The notes under the pieces are model-generated. The model worked only from the letters and a program-made list of their open reading frames with translations, made no database searches and was not told the DNA's origin. Positions 1-7,822 of a DNA stretch of 64,000 nt are shown one piece after another. Positions within the stretch are counted from its first letter, which is position 1. Each line of letters starts with the position of its first letter. Source of the stretch: Gemmata sp051859125 (lineage in GTDB: Bacteria; Planctomycetota; Planctomycetia; Gemmatales; Gemmataceae); assembly GCF_051859125.1 (NCBI RefSeq), contig NZ_JBHYGG010000146.1:8338-72337 (forward strand), read 5' to 3'. The position numbers were made by a program, and so were the translations under genes.

Positions 1-22
1 CAGCACCGACGTTCAGACGCAC

Positions 23-1555
23 ATGCACCAGATGAGTCCAGGGGTGGAGCGGGCGATCGCCGGTGCCCGGTCGCGGGCGGCCCGGGGGGCCGCGCCCGCG
101 GTGAAGCTCACCCACCTCGCCCTCGCCCTTCTAGAAGACGACGAGGGCCGCCCGGCCGTTCTCCTCGAACGCGCCGGGCTTCCGCTTGCCGCTGTCCGCA
201 CGGGGCTCGAAGCGGTCGCGGACCCGCCGGACGCCCCCGCCGACGAGGTGCTCTTCGGGGCGGCCCGCGACTGGTCGATCACCCACCGGTACGACCCCGA
301 GTTCCTGACCGACGGGTTCCTCCTCGCGGTGCTGCGGGCCGACCCGGGGTTCGAACGAGCGGCCGCCGGTTTCGGCCTCGACGCCACGAAACTTGAGGCG
401 GTTCTGCTCGGTCGCACGGAGCCCGCACCGGACGCGCTCGCACCCCCGGCACCACTCCCCGCCCCCGAACCCGTCACCCCGCTCGCGGTGCTGACTGGTC
501 CCGACGCCGGCGACGAGGCGGCCGCGGCCCGTGTCGTGGACGTGTGCTTCAACCGCGCCCGCGAGGCGGCCCGCGTGCTGGAGGACTACTGCCGGTTCGC
601 CCTGAGCGACCGGTTCCTGACCGAGCAGGTGAAGGAGGTGCGGCACGCCCTGGGTGCGGCCGCGGCCCGGCTCCCGCGGCACGTCCTGCTCGCCGCCCGC
701 GACACGCAGGCCGACGTGGGGACGACCGTGACAGCGGCCGGGGAGTACGACCGCACCACGCCGGCCCAGGTGGCGGTCGCGAACCTGAAGCGGCTCCAGG
801 AGTCGCTCCGCAGCCTCGAAGAGTTCGGCAAGTTGTTCGGGCCGGAACTGGGGCGGGACGTGGAGGCGCTGCGGTACCGGGCGTACACGCTGGAACGCGC
901 CGTCGTATCGGTCGGGCGGAACCGCGAGCGGCTCGCGGGGGCGAGGCTCTACGCGCTACTGACCGCCGCGCAGTGCACCGCGGCCCTCGACTGGACCATC
1001 GCGGAGGCGGCCGCCGGCGGGGTCGACGTCGTGCAACTGCGCGAGAAGAACCTCAGCGACCGGGAGCTGGTCGCGCGGTCGCGGGACGTGCGCCGCTGGA
1101 CCGAGAAGGCCGGCGTGCTGTTCGTCGTGAACGACCGGCCCGACGTGGCCCGGCTCGCCGGGGCCGATGGGGTTCATCTTGGTCAGGACGACATGACCGT
1201 GGCCGACGCGCGGCGGGTGGTCGGCCCCGACGCGCTCGTCGGCGTCAGCACGCACACGGTCGAGCAGGTGCGGCGGGCGGTCCTCGACGGGGCGGACTAC
1301 CTCGGCGTCGGCCCCGTGTTCCCGTCGCAGACGAAGGCGTTCGACGCCTTCCCCGGGTTAGAATTCGTCCGGGCGGCTGCGGCCGAGACGGCGCTGCCGG
1401 CGTTCGCGCTGGGCGGGATCGGTCCGACCAACCTGGGGCAGGTGGTGGCCGCCGGCGCCACGCGCGTGGCGGTGAGTTCGGTGATCGCCGCGGCCGAGGA
1501 GCCCGGTCAGGTGGCACGGTTGCTGCGTGCGGGGCTGGAACCGTCCCCGTTGTGA
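23..1555 (+). CDS. thiE: Thiamine phosphate synthase, Clp_N-like/ThiD2/ThiE fusion
   Basis: Cytoplasmic enzyme of thiamine synthesis that joins HMP-pyrophosphate and the thiazole phosphate to give thiamine phosphate. Three parts are visible in 510 residues. Residues 1-130 resemble a Clp amino-terminal domain. Residues about 165-300 match the ThiD2 family, an HMP-phosphate kinase known as a fusion partner of ThiE. Residues about 305-505 are the ThiE/TenI barrel, with QLREK, NDRPDVARLAGADGVHLGQ, the STHT motif, GVGPVFPSQTK and ALGGI all intact. It could therefore carry out two consecutive steps. The reading frame is open to the left edge of the window, so the true start may lie upstream; the ATG at 23 is only the first one visible. 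No riboswitch can be judged because the leader is outside the window. The catalytic assignment is firm; the role of the Clp_N-like part is unknown. Confidence 0.93.
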   Translation: MHQMSPGVERAIAGARSRAARGAAPAVKLTHLALALLEDDEGRPAVLLERAGLPLAAVRTGLEAVADPPDAPADEVLFGAARDWSITHRYDPEFLTDGFLLAVLRADPGFERAAAGFGLDATKLEAVLLGRTEPAPDALAPPAPLPAPEPVTPLAVLTGPDAGDEAAAARVVDVCFNRAREAARVLEDYCRFALSDRFLTEQVKEVRHALGAAAARLPRHVLLAARDTQADVGTTVTAAGEYDRTTPAQVAVANLKRLQESLRSLEEFGKLFGPELGRDVEALRYRAYTLERAVVSVGRNRERLAGARLYALLTAAQCTAALDWTIAEAAAGGVDVVQLREKNLSDRELVARSRDVRRWTEKAGVLFVVNDRPDVARLAGADGVHLGQDDMTVADARRVVGPDALVGVSTHTVEQVRRAVLDGADYLGVGPVFPSQTKAFDAFPGLEFVRAAAAETALPAFALGGIGPTNLGQVVAAGATRVAVSSVIAAAEEPGQVARLLRAGLEPSPL

Positions 1556-1783
1556 CGGCGCTCGGGTGCGGCATTTGCGGAGAGTTTGTAGTTCCCCGTT
1601 ACCGGGCGGGGGGTCCTGGTCGAAAAAGGAGACGGGGCGGCGGCCTTCGGGTAAACTCGGGCGGTTGGTAAAATGGGCGAAATGCATAGGACAATACCGG
1701 TTGGCGTAATCCCGGGGGTTGCCCGGATCATCTCACCGGGGCCGGAACGTGACGACTGTGAACCCCTGCGGCGGAGTCACGGA

Positions 1784-2248
1784 ATGGATGGGATCCGAGA
1801 GCTGCTGTCGGCGGTGCGCGACGCCGACATCGTGGCCGGAAACTTCCGGGGGCTGCTGCACGTCGCCATCGGTCGGAAGGTGACGCGGCCGGACGGCTCG
1901 ACGGTGTCCATGGGGGTGACGTGGCGGGAGCTGGCGGCCGAGCTGAAGGCGCTGCGGTTCGACCAGGACCTGGTCCGCGAGTACGGGGCCGACCCGGACG
2001 ACCTGACCGCCCGCGACCGGGAACGGTTCTGGTACGCGGCGATTTCGGTGGCGCGGGTCGATTCCGCCGAGGCGATCGCCGAGGCCGACCGACTGGCCCC
2101 GAAACTCAAGGCACTGGGGTTCGTGATCGGGCCGCCCCCCGGCGCGGCCGCCGTCCCGCCCCCACCGCAGCCGACGTCGCGGTTCAAGGCCCCGCCCCCG
2201 AAAGATCGGGACAAGGACGACAAGACCGGGAAGAAAAAGAAGAAGTAG
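1784..2248 (+). CDS. Small hypothetical protein with lysine-rich tail
   Basis: I do not recognise the family. The 154-residue product is predicted soluble: an alpha-helical body (residues 1-115), then a proline-rich linker and a strongly basic C-terminus ending in a run of lysines, typical of an unstructured nucleic-acid- or surface-contacting tail. I chose the ATG at 1784 because it is preceded by a GGAG-containing stretch and begins the globular part; the frame stays open to an ATG at 1673, which would add 37 poorly structured residues. It stands alone, 228 bp after the thiamine synthase, and ends about 110 bp before the inverted repeat that abuts the tRNA fragment, so it lies just outside the proposed island. 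Confidence 0.6.
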   Translation: MDGIRELLSAVRDADIVAGNFRGLLHVAIGRKVTRPDGSTVSMGVTWRELAAELKALRFDQDLVREYGADPDDLTARDRERFWYAAISVARVDSAEAIAEADRLAPKLKALGFVIGPPPGAAAVPPPPQPTSRFKAPPPKDRDKDDKTGKKKKK

Positions 2249-2359
2249 CCTCACGCCTTCGGGCCGCTGGACCCACGGGACGCGGCGAAGCGGGGCCGCG
2301 CGTCGTCCGTCCGGGACGACCTGTTTGCAAAAGCGGGCAAAAAACCTCGCAAGGCGGGC

Positions 2360-2420
2360 CAATCGATCGTGCCGTCACAAACCTCAATTGCAACGAGGCT
2401 TGCAACGGCACGATCGATTG
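2360..2420. repeat. Perfect 16-bp inverted repeat beside the tRNA fragment
   Basis: CAATCGATCGTGCCGT at 2360-2375 is repeated as its exact reverse complement at 2405-2420, around a 29-nt centre that contains a weaker second stem (CAAACCTC / GAGGCTTG, one mismatch). The right arm ends one base before the 39-bp tRNA-derived sequence. It could be a terminator-like hairpin, a small palindromic mobile sequence or a recombinase-binding arm. There is no T-tract, so a simple terminator is not the best reading. Confidence 0.75.
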
Positions 2421-2421
2421 A

Positions 2422-2460
2422 GCAGTCCCGGGGTTGAACCGGGGACCTAGCGATTTTCAG
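2422..2460 (-). other. tRNA-Phe 3'-half duplicate, probable att site
   Basis: These 39 bases are identical to 31757-31795, which correspond to tRNA positions 32 to 70 (anticodon loop, variable region, T arm, most of the acceptor 3' strand). Both copies lie on the minus strand and identity stops sharply at each end. The fragment lacks a D arm and a 5' acceptor strand, so it is not a tRNA gene. Tyrosine integrases commonly use exactly this part of a tRNA as attachment site and leave a 3'-end copy at the far end of the inserted element. The position downstream of the complete tRNA, in the same orientation, fits that model. Confidence 0.8.
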
Positions 2461-2677
2461 GCAGCCGCGATGAACCCGCCGATCCTCGTGAACTCCTGAG
2501 ATTTCAAGCAGGAGAACAGCGCGTCTCAACTCTGCAAGGGTCGGGATTCTGCAGCTTTGTAGCAAGGAATCCACGAAGCCGTCCGAGTGTACGGAAGATT
2601 GCGGGAGCCAATCTGGGGGCTACGTACACCTTCAATCCGAGTGGACTACGATTCGTCACCGCCATTATCTGGCGCGA

Positions 2678-3325
2678 CTACGCCTTCTTGCGGACGACGA
2701 CGTGGGTCGCGTTCGGAGTGCGCACCTGCTCGGCGCACTCGTACCCCAGTGCGACCAGGTCCACCCCTTCGAACAGCCGCTCGCCGCGGCCCAGCAGCAC
2801 CGGGCCGATCGCGATATGCAACTCGTCGATCAGCCCTGTCCGCAGTCCCTGCTGTACGGTGGCCACCCCGCCGCCGACCCGCACGTCTTTCCCCCCGGCC
2901 GCCGCTCTCGCCTGCCGGAGCGCCGACTCGAACCCGTCGGTGACGAAGCGGAACACCGTCCCGCCGCTCATCTCCAGCGGTGCCCGGGGGTGGTGGGTGA
3001 GCACGAACACCGGGCAGTGGTACGGCGGGGTGTCGCCCCACCACCCCTTCCACGATCCGTCCGGCCACGGCCCACGGACCGGGCCGAACATGTTCCGCCC
3101 CAGGACCCACGCCCCGACGTTCTCGAACCCCCGGGCGGCGAACCGATCGTCCACTCCCGTTTCACCGCCGTCCTGGCCGAACATCTTCCGGAACGTGCGG
3201 GTGGTGAGGGCCCAGCCGTGGAGTGCCTTACCGCCCACCCCGAGCGGGTTCTCCAGGCTCTGGTCGGCGCCGGCACCGAACCCGTCCAGCGAGATGGAAA
3301 AGCTCTCGACCCGAACCCGTGACAT
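2678..3325 (-). CDS. Dihydrofolate reductase / RibD C-terminal family protein
   Basis: 215-residue cytoplasmic NADPH-binding fold of the RibD C-terminal (COG0262) family; substrate unknown, since the family covers many reductases besides DHFR. Seen in the sequence: an N-terminal SISLDGF strand, GAWVLGRNMF, a TPPYHCPVFVLTHHPR segment, the phosphate-binding VGGGVATVQQ loop, and the terminal LIDELHIAIGPVLLGRGERLF stretch. Length is normal for the family. The ATG at 3325 is preferred over the ATG 57 bases upstream because the first beta-strand follows directly. It is followed by nothing recognisable down to the tRNA fragment. A broken second member of the same family lies at 8887-9170. Confidence 0.88.
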   Translation of the reverse strand: MSRVRVESFSISLDGFGAGADQSLENPLGVGGKALHGWALTTRTFRKMFGQDGGETGVDDRFAARGFENVGAWVLGRNMFGPVRGPWPDGSWKGWWGDTPPYHCPVFVLTHHPRAPLEMSGGTVFRFVTDGFESALRQARAAAGGKDVRVGGGVATVQQGLRTGLIDELHIAIGPVLLGRGERLFEGVDLVALGYECAEQVRTPNATHVVVRKKA

Positions 3326-3415
3326 GCAGCCGCTCCTCGTTGCGACGACCGGTTGAACTTTCCACTCGCCCGCGGACCTCATCCGGTGCTGAACACGGGG
3401 GCCGGAACGTCCCGC

Positions 3416-4198
3416 TCAGATGATCGACCGCAGCAGGCCACCTTCGACCCGCAGGGCGGCCCCGTTGGTCGCGGCCGAGAGCGGGCTGGCCAGGTACGCC
3501 ACCATGTGGGCGATCTCCGCCGGGTCGATCAGCCGCTGGAGCAGCGACGACGAGCGGTGCACGCGGAAGAACTCGGCCTCCGCCTCGGCCGCGTCCCCGG
3601 CCTGCCGCGACACCGACCTCAGGAAATCCACGATCCCCTCCGACTTGGTCGGACCGGGCATCACCGTGTTGACCGTGACCTGCGTCCCCTTCGTCAACTC
3701 CGCCATCCCCCGCGACAGTGCCAGTTGGCACGACTTCGTCACCCCGTAGTGGGTCATCTCGCCGGGCGTCATCACCCCCGACTCGCTGGCGATGAAGATC
3801 ACCCGCCCCCACCCGCTGGACAGCATCCGCGGGAAGTAGTGCCGGGACAGCCGCACCCCGCTCATCACGTTCACGTTGAACAGCCTCAGCCAGTCCTCGT
3901 CGGGGATCTCGGCGAACGGCTTGGCCTCGTAGATGCCCAGGTTGTTCACCAGGATGTCCGCCGTCGGAACTCGTTGAATCAGGGCCGCACACCCCTCGGC
4001 AGTGGCGGCATCGGTGACCACCCCCTCGGCGTCGCCCGCCCGCCTCACCGCCGCGAGCGCGTCGTCGATCTTCGGCTGGGAGCGTCCGGTGACGAACACC
4101 TTCACCCCCTCTCGGGCGAGTTCCTCCGCGATCGACAGGCCGATCCCCGCCGTCGAGCCGGTGACGACCGCGGTCTTACCCTTGAGTTGCAGGTCCAT
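3416..4198 (-). CDS. SDR family NAD(P)-dependent oxidoreductase
   Basis: 260-residue classical short-chain dehydrogenase/reductase, a cytoplasmic NAD(P)H enzyme. Visible motifs: the cofactor loop TGSTAGIG near the N-terminus, NNLG in place of the usual NNAG, serine in the IASES strand, and the catalytic YGVTK (YxxxK). After the active site PGPTKSEG and a C-terminal strand with NGAALRVEGG follow in the usual order. The substrate cannot be read from the sequence. The start at 4198 (MDLQLKGKTAVVTG) places the first strand correctly; the frame extends 23 residues upstream without family support. The reductase gene at 2678-3325 lies 90 bp downstream on the same strand, so co-transcription is possible. 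Confidence 0.93.
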   Translation of the reverse strand: MDLQLKGKTAVVTGSTAGIGLSIAEELAREGVKVFVTGRSQPKIDDALAAVRRAGDAEGVVTDAATAEGCAALIQRVPTADILVNNLGIYEAKPFAEIPDEDWLRLFNVNVMSGVRLSRHYFPRMLSSGWGRVIFIASESGVMTPGEMTHYGVTKSCQLALSRGMAELTKGTQVTVNTVMPGPTKSEGIVDFLRSVSRQAGDAAEAEAEFFRVHRSSSLLQRLIDPAEIAHMVAYLASPLSAATNGAALRVEGGLLRSII

Positions 4199-4245
4199 CT
4201 TCAGTTCCCACTGAGCCGGAGGTGAGCAAGGCGATGAAGAGGATC

Positions 4246-4725
4246 TTACAGCAACCACGCCCGACAACCCGCACTTGCGCGAATGCCCATTTGCGGCACG
4301 CTGCCGTCACGACCGCCCGCACTCGGTGGCCAACGATTCTGCGGAGCGGTCGCAACCGTGTGCTCGACTGCCCCGTCGATGTCGCGATCCCTCACGAGCA
4401 GGTAGTCGGTGCCAAGGGTCGAGACGTCGAGGACGCCGACGCCCGCGTCCGCGAGCGGAACGAGGAGCGAGGCCGGCACCCCGACGGTGGTGAACGGGAT
4501 CGGTCCGGCCGGCCGCAGGCACCGCCAACCCGGTTCACACCGCACGCCGGGCGGCACCGCGTACTCGCGACATGCGACCGACAGTTCATCGGCTGGGTGG
4601 GTCACCGACACGAACGGACCGCCGACCGCCCACTCCGCCACCGAGGCGGCGACCAGCCGGCAGACCGCGAGAAAGTCCGGCAACTGGTCGAGGGCGAGGC
4701 GATGGGGAGAAGTCGTCGCGCACAC
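4246..4725 (-). CDS. ACT domain-containing protein (COG3603-like)
   Basis: 159-residue protein resembling the small two-ACT-domain proteins of COG3603, which are thought to bind small ligands such as amino acids. Seen: FLAVCRL, FVSVTHPADELSVACRE, GWRCLRPAGPIPF, GVPASLLVPLADAGVGVLDV and TDYLLVRDRD, in the family order. Start is the GTG at 4725; a GGAGG sequence touches it, so initiation may be slightly different. After the last ACT strand the C-terminal 45 residues do not resemble the family, which suggests loss of the native end by a small indel. It is the third gene of a minus-strand run after the metallo-hydrolase and thioredoxin (31-bp gap to the latter). Confidence 0.72.
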   Translation of the reverse strand: MCATTSPHRLALDQLPDFLAVCRLVAASVAEWAVGGPFVSVTHPADELSVACREYAVPPGVRCEPGWRCLRPAGPIPFTTVGVPASLLVPLADAGVGVLDVSTLGTDYLLVRDRDIDGAVEHTVATAPQNRWPPSAGGRDGSVPQMGIRASAGCRAWLL

Positions 4726-4756
4726 CTCCGGGGTACGGCCCGTCGCGGCGACGGCG

Positions 4757-5059
4757 TCAGCCGGCCGGTGCCACCAGGGCGGCCCGCAGCGTGGCCTCGT
4801 CGGTCACCCCCTCGAACCGTCGCACCACCCGGCCGCCGCGGAACACCAAAAGGAGCGGGATGGCCGACACGTCGAACCGGGCCGCCAGGTGCGGGTTCGT
4901 CTCGGTGTTGACCTTGCACACCTTGAAGTCGCGGGCGATCGCGGCCAGGACCGGGTTCATGGACCGGCACGGCCCGCACCACGCGGCCCAGAAATCGACC
5001 AGCACCGGGCCGGGGTCGTCGAGGACCTCACGCTTGAAGTTGTACTCTTCCAGCAGCAT
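4757..5059 (-). CDS. trxA: Thioredoxin
   Basis: 100-residue thioredoxin, a cytoplasmic thiol-disulfide reductant. The active site WCGPC lies in the expected FWAAWCGPC context after VLVDFW; the cis-proline loop is VSAIPLLLVFRGG, and the C-terminal helix EATLRAALV completes the fold. There is no signal peptide, and the length is that of a minimal thioredoxin. The gene begins 3 bp after the stop codon of the upstream Tat-signal metallo-hydrolase, so the two are almost certainly one transcript. The pairing suggests redox chemistry linked to the iron-sulfur or metal protein next door, but that is inference. The genome probably has other thioredoxins, so the gene symbol is generic. Confidence 0.93.
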   Translation of the reverse strand: MLLEEYNFKREVLDDPGPVLVDFWAAWCGPCRSMNPVLAAIARDFKVCKVNTETNPHLAARFDVSAIPLLLVFRGGRVVRRFEGVTDEATLRAALVAPAG

Positions 5060-5062
5060 GAC

Positions 5063-5968
5063 TCATCCCCCGATCCGCTTCAGGTAGCGATCGGCCGACC
5101 GCTCGACCGCGGCCTTCGCGTCGGTCTTGACGACCTGATCCGGGAACGCCCCGTACAGGCGGTCGAACGCGAACGGTTTGAGGCTCCTGACGACCTGCCG
5201 AATCGCCGCGGGGCCGAGCGGGATCAGGTTCGGGTAGCTCCACATGAAGCTCACCCACTTGCGGTCCTGGCAGACGTAGGGCTGGTCGCCCGAGAGCAGC
5301 ACGCCCTTGCCCGCGGCCCCGGCGGGCCAGTGGAGCACCTGGAACCCGTCGAAGTGCCCGCCGGTCTTCACCAGCGTCAGGCCGCCGAACAGGGACTTCG
5401 AGTCGCCGTCCCAGAACTTCACCACGTCGTCGGGACGCATCACCCACTTCGCGTCGTTCTTGTGGATGTGGACCGGCACCTTCCCGAACGCGTGACTCCA
5501 CTCGACCATCGTGGTGAAGTAGTGCGGGTGCGACACCGCGATCGCCGCCAGCCCGCCGAGTTGCTTCACCGCTCCGACCGTCGCCTCGTCGAGGGGCGGG
5601 ACGCAGTCGAACAGGACATTCCCCTCTTTCGTCCGGACCACGAACGCACGCTGGCCGATCCCGGCCTTGGGCTGCGGCAGGATCGAGTGCAGGTCCGGTT
5701 CCTCCTCGGTGAAGATGTTCTTGTGCGTCTTCCGGTACTCGTTGAGGGTGGTCCACCTCTGCCCGCCGTGGCCGACGTACTGCCGCTCGTCGAGGCAGAT
5801 CGGGCAGCCCTCCGGCTCCTTCTCGGTCGCGGCGTACTGCATCCCGCAGGTCACGCAGATGAAGTGCTTCATGGCGGCGGCTCCGGACGCCGTGCCGGCG
5901 AGCCCGAGGGCGACGCCGGCGGCGGTCGAGTGCTGGAGGAAGTCACGGCGGGTCTTGTAATCGGGCAC
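5063..5968 (-). CDS. Tat-signal MBL-fold metallo-hydrolase with rubredoxin-like N-terminus
   Basis: 301-residue protein with three parts. Residues 1-33 form a twin-arginine signal (TRRDFLQ followed by an alanine-rich hydrophobic stretch). Next is a small CxxC...CxxC knuckle (CVTCG...CPIC) of rubredoxin/zinc-ribbon type. The remainder is a metallo-beta-lactamase-like fold with FDCVPPLDEATVGAV, a SHPHYFTTM segment at the position of the HxHxDH motif, LVKTGGHFDGFQVLHW and LLSGDQPYV. The metal motif is degenerate: only SHPH is present. The start is the GTG at 5968, which is needed for the Tat signal; an internal ATG at the CVTCG domain would give a cytosolic form, and relatives I recall begin there. 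It heads a probable operon with thioredoxin and the ACT protein. Confidence 0.85.
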   Translation of the reverse strand: MPDYKTRRDFLQHSTAAGVALGLAGTASGAAAMKHFICVTCGMQYAATEKEPEGCPICLDERQYVGHGGQRWTTLNEYRKTHKNIFTEEEPDLHSILPQPKAGIGQRAFVVRTKEGNVLFDCVPPLDEATVGAVKQLGGLAAIAVSHPHYFTTMVEWSHAFGKVPVHIHKNDAKWVMRPDDVVKFWDGDSKSLFGGLTLVKTGGHFDGFQVLHWPAGAAGKGVLLSGDQPYVCQDRKWVSFMWSYPNLIPLGPAAIRQVVRSLKPFAFDRLYGAFPDQVVKTDAKAAVERSADRYLKRIGG

Positions 5969-6073
5969 GGGGTACTCCGTGGGAGAGCGGGCGACGTCCG
6001 GCACCGCCGGGCGGTCATTGTACCCGGCCGCACTTACCATGACCTCGGACGCCCGATCGTGAAAGGGAGCGGC

Positions 6074-6781
6074 ATGAAGTCTTCGGTGGACGAGATCCGG
6101 CGGCGGTTCGACGCCGACGTGGAGCGGTTCAGCAACCTGACGACCGGCCAGTCGGCCACGGTCGATGCCCCGCTGGCGATGTCGCTCGTCGCGGCGGCGG
6201 CCGCAACTGTCAGTCCGGAGGCCCGGCACGTCCTCGACGTGGGCTGCGGGGCCGGGAACTACACGCTGAAGCTGCTCGAACACCTGCCCGGCCTCGACGC
6301 CACGCTGCTGGACCTGAGCCGGCCGATGCTCGACCGGGCCGCCGAGCGGGTCGGGGCCGCGACCGCCGGGCGGGTCACGGCCGTGCAAGCAGATGTGCGG
6401 GGGGCGGCGTTCCCGGCCGGGAGCTTCGACGTGATCCTGGCCGCCGCGGTGCTGCACCACCTCCGCACCGGCGCCGAGTGGGAGGCGGTGTTCGGGGCGT
6501 TCTTCCGCTGGCTCCGGCCGGGCGGGTCCGTGTGGGTCTTCGACCTCGTGTCGAGTCCGCTGCCGGCCGTTCAGGCGCTGATGTGGCGGCACTACGGCGA
6601 GTACCTGACCGCTCTCAAAGATGGAGCCTACCGGGACGCGGTGCTTGCCTACGTCGAAAAGGAAGACACCCCGCGGCCGCTCGGCTACCAGTTGGACCTG
6701 CTGACGCGGGTCGGGTTCCGCGACCCCGAGGTGCTGCACAAGCACCTCTGCTTCGCCGCCTTCGGGGCGGTGAAGCCGTGA
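6074..6781 (+). CDS. Class I SAM-dependent methyltransferase
   Basis: 235-residue cytoplasmic methyltransferase. Motif I is VLDVGCGAGNYTL, motif II ATLLDLSRPML, the acidic loop AVQADVRGAAFP, and the post-II strand FDVILAAAVLHHL, all in the order of class I Rossmann methyltransferases. The C-terminal third, rich in aromatic residues, should form the acceptor pocket, but the substrate is unknown. The ATG at 6074 has AAGGGAGC upstream at good spacing. The gene is divergent from the Tat metallo-hydrolase with 105 bp between them, which must hold both promoters. The downstream neighbour is a broken NTF2-like gene. Confidence 0.92.
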   Translation: MKSSVDEIRRRFDADVERFSNLTTGQSATVDAPLAMSLVAAAAATVSPEARHVLDVGCGAGNYTLKLLEHLPGLDATLLDLSRPMLDRAAERVGAATAGRVTAVQADVRGAAFPAGSFDVILAAAVLHHLRTGAEWEAVFGAFFRWLRPGGSVWVFDLVSSPLPAVQALMWRHYGEYLTALKDGAYRDAVLAYVEKEDTPRPLGYQLDLLTRVGFRDPEVLHKHLCFAAFGAVKP

Positions 6782-6842
6782 ACCCGCCGCGGCCGGTGCG
6801 TGTCCGGCCCGGCTGACGCCGCCCCACGGCCCCGGAGCCGAC

Positions 6843-7202
6843 GTGACCGCCGCGTTCGCGGCCGACTGGATCGAGGCCTGGAACCGCCACGACCTCGACG
6901 CCATCCTCTCGCACCGCGAACGGCGACGTGGTGTTCACGTCGCCGTTCGCGGTGCGGCTGACCGGCGACGGAACGGTTCGCGGCAAGGACGCACTGCGGG
7001 CCTACTTCGCCGCCGCCCTGCCCCGGTTCCCCGACCTGCACTTCCGGCTGCGCACGCCCTGGCGGGCGTCAACAGCCTGGTCCTCGTGTACGACAGCGTC
7101 GAGGACCTGCTGGCCGCCGAAGCGTTCGAGTTCAACGCCGCCGGGAAGGTCGGCCGGGTGAACTGCCACTACGCCCCAGCCCATTCGGCGAGCCGGGAGT
7201 GA
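6843..7202 (+). pseudogene. NTF2-like/SnoaL family protein, two frameshifts
   Basis: The reading frame opens with MTAAFAADWIEAWNRHDLDAILSH, a typical start of the nuclear-transport-factor-2-like fold. It then loses the fold. The continuation (VVFTSPFAVRLTGDG, KDALRAYFAAALPRFPDLHF) is in the +1 frame from about 6918 to 7050, and the end (LVLVYDSVEDLLAAEAFEFN to HYAPA) is back in the first frame. Two single-base-type shifts therefore break an otherwise complete gene of about 120 codons. Members of this family are small cone-shaped enzymes or ligand binders of varied function. The uninterrupted 119-residue frame would encode a nonsense middle, so I regard it as inactive unless the shifts are sequence errors. 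Confidence 0.8.
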
Positions 7203-7246
7203 ATCGCGACCACGACGCGGCCATCCAGAAGCCGTACTGAACCGGT

Positions 7247-7567
7247 TCAGACAGCCTCGAACTCCAGCCGGACCGCGAACCGCCCGTCCGGCTGCTCCCG
7301 CATCTCGACCGGCGCCGGGGTCTCGACCAGGTGGACGCCCCACCCGAGGGCCAACTCCTCCAGGAACCGTCGGGTCGTGGACAGGGCGTCTTCTCGCGCG
7401 GCATCGGACAGGACCGGCGAGCAGCTAAGGCTCATCACCACCGTGCCCTTCTGGGGCGGGATCACTTCGAGTTCCGCGACCCGCCCCCCGGCGACCGACA
7501 CGAGGGTGTACCGCCGCGCCGGGTCGTTCGCCTTCTGCGTCAGCTTCACGAACCGAAACACGTCCAT
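7247..7567 (-). CDS. Small hypothetical protein
   Basis: 106 residues, no family recognised. The sequence alternates strands and short helices (FRFVKLTQKAN, RYTLVSVAGGRVAELEVIPP, VVMSLSCSPVLSD) and ends in a strand rich in hydrophobic and acidic residues (FAVRLEFEAV), suggesting a compact alpha/beta cytosolic protein with no signal or membrane segment. It is the last gene of a minus-strand run that starts with the DoxX-like gene; the preceding frameshifted small gene ends 13 bp before its start. Nothing points to a particular role. Confidence 0.6.
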   Translation of the reverse strand: MDVFRFVKLTQKANDPARRYTLVSVAGGRVAELEVIPPQKGTVVMSLSCSPVLSDAAREDALSTTRRFLEELALGWGVHLVETPAPVEMREQPDGRFAVRLEFEAV

Positions 7568-7580
7568 ACTCGTCCTCCGT

Positions 7581-7822
7581 TCAGGCGTGAAGGGGGGTGG
7601 GCCGCACGAGCGCCTTCATCTCGGCGCCGTTCTTCCGCAATTCTAGCGCCCCCTGCAGCCGCGCCCACCGCGGCACGTGCCCGCCCGCGATCTCCTTCAG
7701 CCGCGCCGACGCCTCACCTCGACAGCCCACGGGCCGGGTGAGCCGTCCTTAGTAATGTAGTCCATCAGGACGGGCGGCCCCTTAACGGACCGACCGGGCA
7801 GGTCGAGGCCGGTCAATTCCAC
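7581..7822 (-). pseudogene. Small hypothetical gene with a frameshift
   Basis: Starting from a GTG at 7822, which overlaps the end of the upstream membrane-protein gene, one frame reads VELTGLDLPGRSVKGPPVLM and continues to PGPWAVEV. At about 7720 the plausible continuation moves to another frame and reads ARLKEIAGGHVPRWARLQG, then LELRKNGAEMKALVRP, to a stop at 7581. Together they make a protein of about 80 residues with even composition; separately each frame degenerates. Family not recognised. It sits in the DoxX-headed run. The reconstruction is mine and needs comparison with relatives. Confidence 0.45.

Noticed and set aside
1593..1612. Terminator hairpin after the thiamine synthase gene
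   Set aside because: Only a 5-bp CCCCG/CGGGG stem with no T-run; such matches are common by chance in this composition.
2422..2460. Second tRNA gene
   Set aside because: Only positions 32-70 are present; no D arm or 5' acceptor strand.
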